This document shows positions 13,101 to 24,700 of a DNA stretch of 64,000 bases, one piece after another. The stretch lies in assembly GCA_037783415.1 (NCBI GenBank), contig JAZGTN010000016.1, positions 555,001-619,000 on the forward strand, read 5' to 3'. This DNA comes from Leptasterias polaris. Taxonomy: Eukaryota; Echinodermata; Asteroidea; Forcipulatida; Asteriidae. The notes below the pieces were generated by a model that saw nothing but the letters and a program-made list of their open reading frames with translations, did no database searches and was not told the DNA's origin. The position numbers were made by a program, and so were the translations under genes. The first letter of the stretch is position 1. Every line of letters starts with the position of its first letter.

Positions 13101-15727
13101 AAAGTATACTTAAAAATAAGGCAAATTAAATAAATTACATATAACACTACAGTACAAGGGGGATTATATACAAGAAACAAAGCAAATCAGACTGTGTTCG
13201 CTGCAATGGCATGGTAGATCTGGTTCCGGAAACTTCCAAGGCTCGCCGCACCGAACACATCACACCTCCCATGGAGTCCATTGTAGGTGGAAGAAATTCT
13301 GGAATATAGATTCTCTTGCCTTTACATGGCGTGTCGTGGCTGAGCGGTCTGGTTCACCGGACCCAAGCTCTGGGCCCAATTTCATAGAGCTGCTTAAGCA
13401 GAAAATATTGCTTAAACAATTTCTGCTAAGCAACAATAAGCAGGATACCAGTCACATATGCTAAACGCGAAATGGTGATTTAGCTGGTAAACATTTTCTT
13501 GTAAGCATAATTTTGTTGTGCTTAGCTAGTTTTTGTGCTTAAGCAGCTCTATGAAAATGGGCCTGGTGTTGTCAGCAGCAGCGTGTGGATTCGATACCAG
13601 GGCCCAGTTTTATAAAGCCTGTAAGCACACAAACTTGCTAAGCAAAAATGTTTGCTTTGCAAAATTGGGTTACCAGCCAGAATACCATACAGCTACCTTT
13701 GCTGCGACTGGTACCCCGGTCATTTCTTGCTAAGCAGAATTTTCTGCTTAACAGCTTTACGAAATTGGGCCGCGGTCATGACACTTGTGCCCTTAAGAAA
13801 GGCACTTGACCATAACTGCTTCGTAACAAGTTGGGAAGGTAGTGCAATCTATTCTACCAGCCAGGCTCCTAGTGGATGATACCCATGCCTACATCCTCAA
13901 AGACTGTGAAAGGGTAACCCTATTTCAGCCCCAGGAGTAGGTGGCAACATGCCCCTGGTGGCAGTTGATTTGGGTTGATAGCCCAAATCAGTTAAGTGTA
14001 GCCCTCACCTTGAAGTGGCCGTTTGTGGCCTTGTGATATTGTATTATATTATATTATTGGTTTATTCACACCATATTGCAGCCCGAAGGCTGATTTGCAC
14101 AGTGGTTGCAGTAGGTAAAAAGCAACAATACACAGGAGGTAATTAAAAAGTTACATAGCCGATAAAAACATCGCCTTGATGTTAGGCGATCTCTCATAAA
14201 ACAAATAAAAATTGATAGTCAAGTTTTGCTGTGTCTTGCCCTTTGCATTGCCACATTCTTGTCTTGTTTTTCTCAGCGGCTGCAGTGAGAAAGCCTCTCC
14301 ACACACACCCTTCTTAGCCTTTTTAGGCAATCCCCCAAGCCTTCATCTCTGTTTCAGCGGTGCGTCTGTGTTTTGTGTTTTTGTTCATGCATATCTTGTT
14401 TCTAGAAATTGGGACCAGGCCGCGGGAGAACAAAAAAAAGAACCAAAGTGATCAAATCAAGAGCTTACATCATCATCATCGCTGTCCACAACGATAACAA
14501 CATCATCGTCATCTTCCTCAGTGTCTCCTTGCTCAAGCCCTTCTACATTTCGCTCTATTTCATCGGCAATCTGGCCACCAGGGGATGCTTCATCCGGAAA
14601 TCCCTCACCAGTAGAGGGTGCTTCGGCTACATTCCTCTCTTCAGTCTCCACGTCATCCTGAGGCTGGGTTGTCTCCTCCTCACCAGTAGGGGGCGCTGCA
14701 ATTCCAGTGCCTGCATCATCTTCACCAGCAGAGGGCGACATTGACGGTTGTTGGGATGTGGCAGTGGTGCTTGAGTCTATGGTAGTTTGATCTTTGGCGT
14801 CAAAGGAAGGGGACCCCAGTTGATCCGATTCTTCAATCAGTTGCTGATAGAGAAAAGTTCAAATCAAATGAAAGTATTCTGCCAAATGAAAACAATCTTT
14901 TCCTTTTGTATCCCTTTTCTAAGATGTCTTTTAAGTTCAGATAACTATGGTTTCTACGTTATGAGCAAAAGATTGGAAAGAACTGATGGCAAAACAGTAT
15001 CAAACATTTATCAAATTCATTTTCCATCCAGGCCTGGTAGGCCATGGCCTCTGTTGCCCTGGTCTTAGCCTTGATGCCCCTTCAAAAGTTTCCCACATAC
15101 TTTGGATTTTCCAAAGAGGAAGTTCCAGGCAAGTTTATCATTGTCACAAAAAGACAGACATGTCACAAATAAATTATCAAAAAAGAGTAAAGTCCGTCCC
15201 GAGCCAATATGGCCCATTAGGCCGGTGTTTATAACCGGTTTCCATGGCATTAAACGACTTCTATTCCCCCAGGACAAGATGCAGCCCATCGCAGGTTACT
15301 CCCCAGCTCTCGCCGGTTCCTGTTTGTACTCCTGGATTGAGAGAAGCATTTATGATAAAGTGTCTTGCTCAAGGACACAAGTGTTGCGACAGACCAGAAC
15401 CCACATACTGTAAACTACAGAACTTGGGTCCACTGCCCTGGACCGCTCGGCCACGACACCCCGTTAATGTCACAAATAACATTTGCTAAATTTAGTTTTC
15501 TTTTAGTCACTCTATCTCAATTGTATTTTGAACTTTCAAATTACATTTAATTTCAATTTATTTGCCAGCAAACATTTAAACAAATTGCACAATCAAAGGA
15601 TCTACAAGAACAAACAATATTATAGTTTGAAGAAGCATTAAAAAAAATATAAAATATATTTAGCAAAGTCCTGATCAACCCGGCTTAGGCGGGCAGATAC
15701 ATGTAGGAATAACCTCCAGCGGGGGAT

Positions 15728-15780
<53 letters not shown>

Positions 15781-18700
15781 GGGGGGGTGGTACACTCAAA
15801 CAATTAGAGACAAAACAACAAAACAAAAAGAACCCTGGCAGGGAAAGCCAATAGTGCTGAATAATCACTTTCAAAGTGGCTGACTATTTTGGTTCTTAAA
15901 ACCACTTGGAACAATAAAAGACCAAACAAACCCTCCCCAAGGAGGGATATGCATTACCCACCATCAAGCCAAGCCGGGCAACTTAAAAACAAAGACACCC
16001 AAACCCAAACATGTACAAACATGTGGCGTGTCGTGGCCGAGCGGTCTAGGTCACCGGACCTAAGCTCTGGTGTTTTCAGCAGCAGAGTGTGGGTTCGATA
16101 CCCAGTCATGACACTTGTGCCCTTGAGCAAGGCACTTGTGCCCTTGAGCAAGGCACTTAACCATAATTGCTTCAAAAAAGTTGGGAAGGTAGTGCATTCT
16201 GCTCTACCAGACAGGCTCCTAGTGGATGATACCCATGCCTACATCCTTAAGGACTGTGAAGGGGGTAATCCTGTTTCAGCCCCAGGAGTAGGAGGCAACG
16301 TGCCCCTGGTGTCAATTGATTTGGGTCGATAGCCCAAATCAGTTATGTGTAGCCCTCACCTTGAGTGGCCATCCGTGGCCTTGTGAGTTAGGCGATATCT
16401 CATTAAAAAAAAAACAAAAAAAAAAAAACTAGGGTGTCATGGCCGAGCGGTTTATAGCATCGAATTCAAGTTCTGGTGGTTAAGTCATCAGAGTGTGGGT
16501 TCAAATCCCAGTCATGACACTTTTGTCCTTTACTATAATTGCTTCTCCTCACCCAGGAGTATAAATGGGTACCTGTGAGGGTAGAGGTTGATATTGTGTA
16601 TGAAAAAGCTTCGGAGCGCCACGGCAGCTCGGGCTGTATACTCTCCAAGGAGCTGAGAAAGATTAACCCTAACAATCCCTAACCCTACAAATTCAAACAG
16701 GGCAAAGTGTTTAATTTTGTTAGGTTAAGTACAGTGAAGTTAGGATTGGGTGTTTGATTCTGTGGGATTGTGTATCCTTGCTGACAAGTAATGGTGTTTG
16801 AATTTGATTGAGTGGGTATGGTGGATGTGTGAAATGTACATGTCTGGCATTGCTCTTTCCTCCATGGTCTAATGAGATAGTTGTTGGATTATGTTATGTT
16901 GGGTACTGTGTGATTTCACTGATCAAATTTTGCACATGCCAAGTGTACACACTCCAACAAAATCAAACAAAAAAGGCCTGTTGGAGTTTGTTAGGTTGTG
17001 TATCGTCCCCCTAAGATTGGGTACAATTCCCATCTCATGGTAGTATAAGCTGTTGGAATGTGTTGGGTTAGGGATGGATTCTAGTAAAAACGCTTTGGGA
17101 GTTAGGGTTAAAGGAATGTTATTGGCCCAATGACCAGGGCACTAATGTAAAGCGCATTGATGCATTATTGTGAAATGTGCCATATAAGAACTAGTTATTA
17201 TTATTACTATTATTAAACTAAATTATATCAAGCTGTACTGCTTACCGGTTGTGGAGTGACTCGCTGTCGTTTATCCAGGGGGACAATCACATCAGCATGT
17301 TCAGGATCTTCTTCTCCGTCTGACTCCTCCCTCTGGCGCTTGTTTCCCTGCTCCAGACGGCCAGATCTACTTGACGGCCTTGGTTCCTCAATTGGCTCTG
17401 GATTTAAAAAGAGCGAGGTCAGATCCCAAGTCAAACAAGGAAGATGTTTTTTCTGTGCATAGCAAAGTGTATAATTTAGCAACTCTATAAATTGGCAGCC
17501 TAAGCCGAGTTCTTCTTTATTATTTTATTTTATTACACTTCTTCACTGGCAAAACAAAACAACAGAAAAACAACGAAATACAAATAAATGAAAAAAATAT
17601 AAATAAATAGAATAAACAAAAGTGACCATGATATAATTTTGTTTTGTTTTGTTACAACAAATCACCAGTGTGTGGCAAGATGGAACAGGTGACCAGCACC
17701 TCTACAGAGCCATCCTACCACAGTTGAAAGGGGAGGGTTGGTGGAAGAGAGAGGGGAAGAGGCAAACTGGTTGGGGGCCAAAAATAACCCCAAAACCAAA
17801 AGCCCAACCAAAACCTCAATACCGTACTTCAAGTAAACAATTGGTGTATGCTGTTTTCCAAGTGTGACACGAGAAAAGTCACTAAGCGTCTTTGCGAATC
17901 GTGCTAAGTACGAACCAGCCTTTATGTGAGGCAGCAAAAACAACATGAATACAAATGTTTACCCTCAAAGTCCTCTTCCTGTGTTCCTGCAGGAGCATTC
18001 TGGATAAGCTCCATCGACGGTTCAAGGGATGGTTCAATCTCAGGTTCCGCAGCGATCAGTTCAATAACAGGCTCAACTGCTACGGGGGTGACCCTCGGCT
18101 CTGCCCGTACCTCCTGTACGTTATCCGCTCTGACGAAGACCTCCTGTTGTTGTATGGGCTGTGCCCTGTCATCCTGCATTGCATCTGGTCTGGTTTCAGG
18201 CACTTGATGCTGGTAGTGCAGTACAGCGGTCGAGGGATTCTGCTGGGTCGGGGTGACGGCCTGAATGGGCGTGGTGATGCCCATGGAGAGGATGATGGGT
18301 GTTTCTACTGACAGTGGCTCCTGGATTGCTGTAAAATAAATACGTAAAATTAAATATAGTTTATTATCAGAACAATGGCTAAATACGACTTGATAAGTGG
18401 CAGGGATAATAATAATTATAGGCTTCTATAGACCATGTGACCTTTGTTTACAGAGTAGTGACCTTGTACATTCTAATGCATTTCCTGACAGGCAAGATAC
18501 TACACAGGCCATATGGGAAAATTTACATTTTGTGTCATAATTTTCACATAAATTCAAGAGTTACAAAAGCAACAGCTGTACAGCTTTGGAGATGTTCCCC
18601 CTTTCTTTATGTCAAAAGTTGAGAAAAATCAGACAGTGTGATCTCCATAAAACATAAGATTTATTGTTTTCTTCCATTGAGCTGCGTACAAACTGTGCTT

Positions 18701-21700
18701 GCTGGAAGTCCAGGCTCTGTGGCTCTTTTGTAAACATGTGATGTCACAGGTCACATGGTCTATAGCGCACATATCTACCCGTAAGGTACTCAAGGCGCTT
18801 GAGCAAACAGAAACATAAGAAGACAAATTATTGAATTTTTCTTTTAGATTATGAGACCGATTTATGTAGCACCTAACAAGGGTTAACAAGGTGCTGCGAC
18901 ACATTCAGCAGCCACTGCCAGAAACACCGGGGAAAACCCATTCCCTTAGCGGTAAGTGTACTGGGTTCTTTTATGTGCATTACATTGTATACAACACACC
19001 ACATGAGACCTCTGGCTTCACGCCCCATCCAAAGGACGAAGCAACAACAGCCAAGTGTCTTGCTTAAGAAAACCAGTGTCACGACCGGGACTCGAACCCA
19101 CACTCTGTTGATCAGAAACACTAGAGCTCGAGTCCGGTGCTCTTCACCGCTCGGCCACGACACGCCACAAGTGGGGTTTTTCATGGGGCTGGAAAAACAG
19201 ACAGTAGAATAAGAGGGTGTACTCCAGCCTTGCTTCTGTGGGCAGCGCGCTGTATCCATACCTCTTGTCACTAACCCCTGGAAAGGAAGCACTGAAAAAC
19301 AACGCTGATTGGCTAACCAAAAATGACTGCTCTGCGCTTACGCTTGTTAAAAATGCTTTTGAGCACTTGTAGGTCACTTAGCATGCATTGTGTCAAATGA
19401 ATCATGTTTTTACATGGTCACCCTTAACTGCATACAGTTAGGCATCTCACAAGATGAAAGAAGAATGAGAGGGGACCAGTTACTCTATGATTTGTTGCCT
19501 CTTTTGGTAGCGATATCTCAGTATGACTCTAACACAGAATGGATCAACCACAGGACTAATTAAAATATCCAATATCTTTGAATATTTCAAAGTCGCACTT
19601 CCAGGGGTTATGATCGAGCAAGGCATTCTGAGAAAAAAATGGGGCGATGGGATTGTACACCACTGGGTATGAAGTTGGGTGTACTCTTCTTGATGCACTG
19701 CATCAAGCTGTGGTCATTGGTGTCAGGTACCCTGCGTAAAACAGTGACAATGGTATTCTAATTCTGATATTTTAAATGGGACCAGACTGTCTTTTCCTTT
19801 CAGCCTCAGTTTGATAACATTGGGTCAAATAGAAGAAAGCAAAATGTCCGCACCATGATTCACAATAGACCTTTCTATTGCAACGTCACAGCCCAAGTTT
19901 TTGCCAACCGAGGTTGGAAAACTATGGAAAGCCATAACTGCAAATCAAAAACAGATAGCCATATTTTGTAGCAATGTTACACAAATATTCAAAAACAGTG
20001 TTGAATTTGTTGGAAACAAATCAACCAATCATGGAAGGTATTTCAGTTCATGAATCTTTAGAGAAACTATTGAATTTGGTCACATTTTTTAACACAATTT
20101 GAATGTTTTGTTAAGATTCGGCCGTCCATGCCAACCAGGGCCCAATTTCATGGCTCTGCTTACCGTAAGCAAAGAATCGGCGCTTACGGAAGCAGGGAAT
20201 TCCACGCTTACGTCAAGCGTATTTCACGGGTTAGCAGGGAATTTTTACTTGTGCGCGTGCGTAGTCCACGTTACTAGGCATTGTACGCTTACACAGCTAG
20301 CGCAGAAATTCGGCGCTTGCTCGGTAAGCGGAGAATGGTGATGGCAAGCGCAGAATTCGGCGGTAAGCAGAGCCATAAAATTGGGCCCTGCACACTTTGC
20401 TTATCAACAATGGAAAGGTCTATACAGTGTGCACTACCCAGGAGAGGCAATTTTTCAGGGAAGCGGTAGAGCTGGAGTCCGGTGCGCTAGACCGTGACAC
20501 TCCATTTAAACTAACCTTGCTGTCTCTCCTGCTCCATGACGACCGTACTTGCTTCACTCTGCGTCTGGGGCATCACCGTTGCCATGGGCGTGGCCGATGC
20601 ACTCCCAGATGCACTGGTTACCGGGGTAACAGCAATGGGGCGCACGCTGGCCGTCATCCTCTGCCCAGGGGGTACGGCTAGCTTGGCGACAGTCGGCGCT
20701 GGTGAGGAGATGGGTTTAATGTTGGCCGTTGGTGGTGGCTCCTCACTTCTTGTGCTGCAGCATGAACACAATGCAAGATGGAAGAGAGGTACAGCTATTA
20801 CATAATAGAACTACAGGGCGTACAAAACCATGTGACACTGCCTGACAAGAATCCTTTTTGGCCGTTGAGAAAATGGTGCTGACCAATCATATAACACAGG
20901 TCCCGCACCAGTTCACATAACAGACATTTTGTAAGTGAAATAACTTGGATCTGTGTGTGGTACATAACAAATCTTGTGCAAGAACAGGGTACATACATGT
21001 AGATATTATTTGGTTTTTACCCTTACACAAATTTCTTTTCACAGAGCTCGGGAAAGTACCGAGTATACAGTGCTTAAGACACATCGGTGTAAGGGTAAAA
21101 AACAAATTATATTCATTATCCCCGATGCAAAATTAACATCTATTAAATTGTTGCGGTACTCGTTGTCTAGGATTCGGTGGTCTAGTGGTAAGACATCTGC
21201 TCTAGCAATGCAAAGGTCGTGGGTTCGAATTCCACCCGAGTGATTTGCCTGTGGATTTCTTTTCACAGAACTCAGGAAAGTACTGAGTATACAGTGCTTA
21301 ACACACATCGGTGTAAGGGTAAAAACAAAATTATATTCATTATCCCCGATGCAAAATTAACATCTATTAAGGGTACATATAGATGTTCAAGAAGAAAACT
21401 TTGTTTATCAACTTCCTGCTAAGCAGGAAACCAGTTACAGACTGTGCATTAGATATGTTATTTTGGCTGGTACCCTTATTCTGGTAAGCGTAATTTTTGT
21501 TGTGCTGAGCTTCTTGTGCTTAAGCATCTATATGAAATTGGGCTAAGACAATAGTTAGCTGATGGAAAATTGAGCATGTAAATAAATCTACCGTTGAAAT
21601 TTGAAAACATTTTGAAACTGAAATATGTTTGCTGTCATAAAGGCAGTTCCATCAGGAAGAACCTTGTTGTGAATCTTGTTGTCCTTGACACCGGAGGTCA

Positions 21701-24700
21701 TGTTCTAACTAATGTAACAATCTTGCTCAGTAAGCTGCACCCGTAAAGAAAACTACATTGGCACTTACGGTAAGCAGAAGAAGTACACGTTTAACGTAAG
21801 TGCATTTTACAGGTTAGCTATGAATTCACTTCACATAACTTAATAGCATTTTTGGCTTACACACGAATGCGGGGCTAACCTTATAAACAGAAAATGGTGT
21901 TTGTGGCCTTTTCGAAACCACAGCTTGGGCTTGAGCCTGGGCTTAGGCTCCATATGTCATCTAAAAAAACATGAGCTTCCCTTACAGGGTGTCAATCAGG
22001 CTGACTGAGCTGAAGCCCAAGCCCAAGCCCAAGCCCAAACCCATGGTTTCGAAAAGGCCCTGTGAATCGCAGAATTCTGCGCTAAACAGAGTTGTGATAT
22101 TGGGACCTGGGCCCAATATCACAGAGTTGTTACAGCAGACAATTTGTCTGCTGTAAAAATTGTCTGCTAAGCAGAAATGAGCAGGATACCAGTCACAAAT
22201 TGTACATGGCTGGTAACCTTATTCTGGTAAGCGAAATTTTGTTGTGCTTAGCTAATTTTTGTGCTTAAGCAGCTCTATGAAATTGGGCCCTGAGGGTTTT
22301 AGAGAAGGTTTTAACCAACATTCCGCACGCTGTGATTGGCCGTTGATGACCGTTGACAATTACCATATTCAAAAGCTTGGCTAGACTTGGCAGTATACGT
22401 TCATGAGCCGAGTAACGAATTGCTGCACAGTGTAAGTTGAGTTTCATACCTTGGTCTGTCAGTGCCCATAGGCTGCTGAGGAGCCAGATGTTTGACTTGC
22501 AGCTGCTTCTGCTGGTCCTCAACTTGTTTCTCAAGCTCTTGAACCTGTCCACAGCAAACGCAAATATTTACACTTGGTTTTTAAGTTACTAACCTAGTCT
22601 GCCTAACCATAGGATTTCTTACTAAATTCTATGGTCAAAGAGCCTTCAACTTCATTGCACCTTCATTATGGAATGACTTACCTCTTCATATTCGCCAGGC
22701 TGGCTCTCTTCAGATTTTCAAGGGACTTTTAAAAACTCATTTGTTTGAATCTTTATTTGTGTAAATTGCTTTTCTATTCATTTCATTGTTTTTTGTTTTG
22801 TGTAGCGCATAGAGGCTTCTGCATTATGCGCTATATAAATATATCGTATTATTATTATTATTACAGAACACAAAAGATGCTGTAAATGCCTACCAAGATG
22901 AAAACCTGTATATAAACCAGGCCTGAAGTTACAACGTGGCCATGGCCGTTGTCGCCCTGGTTTAGGCCTTGGTGCCCCTTCAAAAATTTCCCATAGACTT
23001 TAAGATTTATTAGGCATTTCTTAGGCCATTATAAACCTATTGTATCAAATTGCCAATAATTTTTGGGAGCCTTAACCATTCCTGAAACATCATCAACTCC
23101 TTTGGAGTATGCAGCACCGGCTGAAACATGGGAGCACAGGTTCTGTCTTACGATTGATACCCCACCAAATTCTGCTGTTACTCTGTAATCAACTGTTCTG
23201 TATGGAAACATTTTTAACTGAGTTGAAAGTGAAATCCTCTTCAATGAAGATGTAATTGAATAAATTCCAATAGCTCAGTTGGTAGAGTGCCGGCACGTTA
23301 AGCCAGAGGTCGATGGTTCAAATCCCGCTCTAGTCAAATTTGTCTTTGTTCAACCCACAATTATTTCTAATTTACCCAGTTAGTTTCCCTTGTGGTATAT
23401 TACTTTTAAATTCTGATTCAGTGCAGTTCAAAGTGTTGGGGGGGGGGGGGAGGGGAAGCGGCATGCTCCCATAAAACCTAAGCCAATGTCACCAAAGATT
23501 TACCCTTGTCTGAAGTTCCACTTTCTGCTGTTGCTGTTTCTGCTGTTCCTCCTTCTGGATCGTTTGAAGCTTCTCCTAAAATAAACACAGGTGGAAAAAC
23601 ATTTGTATTTTTCCCCCAAATAGAACTCTTCTTCGGAGACGCAATTTACAAGGAAAGTGTACATGTACTAGCATTTCAATTCCTCATGAGAAAACATAAT
23701 TATTGTTGTGATTATTTACACAGGTCAGTATTAATTTGTGCAGTAAAGAGCAGGAGGTTGGGATGGAATGCTGAGGTGCTCCACCTACCCCAAGAAGTAC
23801 CCCGCCCACCCCAAGAAGTACCCTGCCCACCTCAAGAAGTACCCCGCCCACCCCAAGAAGTACCCCCAAGGGCGTCGATCGCTACTGAAAAGTAGGGGGG
23901 ACGGGCGAGCAAGTCTTGACAAAATACATATTACATTATTTGCACCCCCATTACTTTTACATTTAATTCTGTGTTACACTTGTTCCCTATTTTTGTTTGA
24001 CCAGGAGGCGAGTTACAGGGGGTGATATTTAACAATAACGTCATCCGAAATGGTGTTTGGGCCTGGGTTTCCCTTATGTAAAACCGAGATTCTACCAAAT
24101 ACAAACATGCTTCGGGAGTCCCGCGTTTATCGTGTGTCAGCTTGAAGTTCTTCGAAAAAACAAAATACTGCTTCTTAGACAAATCTTGTCATGACCCAAA
24201 CTGCTCCTATTTATTGCGTTGTGCGATTGTAACAATTTGAAAATGTAACTTTGCACGTGCGCGCACACACAGACTTCCTTTGTGGAGGGATCGTGTACCA
24301 TACATTATAGCATACACAAATGACGCATAACTTGAATGCTAACAAGGTATGTAAGCGGGATTTTGGCGTTCATGTCTTGGACGAAACTTGTCGTCTATTG
24401 TCTGTATTATAGAAACGGAAATAGGCCAAAAATACCATTCTGCGCGTGGTCCATCAAAACAAAAGATGAAAATGAAGAAAACATTTCACCGTTTGTTCGC
24501 TATTCTTTTATTTGAACAAAAATTGTAATGAAATATTAAATCTAGAAAATGGTGTATATTTTTTTCATATTTTGTTGCATATTTCTAATGAACAGTCAAT
24601 CAAAAAGTGGGGGGGACATCTGATATGCTGTCCCCCCCAGTCTAAAAAGTGGGGGGGACATGTCCCCCCCGTCCCCCACCCATCGACGCCCTTGAGTACC

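Larger units (their letters stand above)
13327..14057 (+). mobile_element. SINE family C interrupted by two MITEs
   Basis: The head gtgtcgtggctgagcggtct at 13327 and the body from about 13773 (cggtcatgacacttgtgccc) belong to one family C SINE. Between them lie two CATAGAG-family MITEs separated by a small SINE remnant. The order shows that the SINE was there first. Confidence 0.75.

Noticed and set aside
15638..15874. Proline-rich protein from the poly-C strand
   Set aside because: The proline run is just the poly-G tract read backwards.
16808..17014. 68-residue cysteine-rich frame repeated at 63331-63537
   Set aside because: It lies within the two copies of the TTAA MITE; conserved because the element copies are young.
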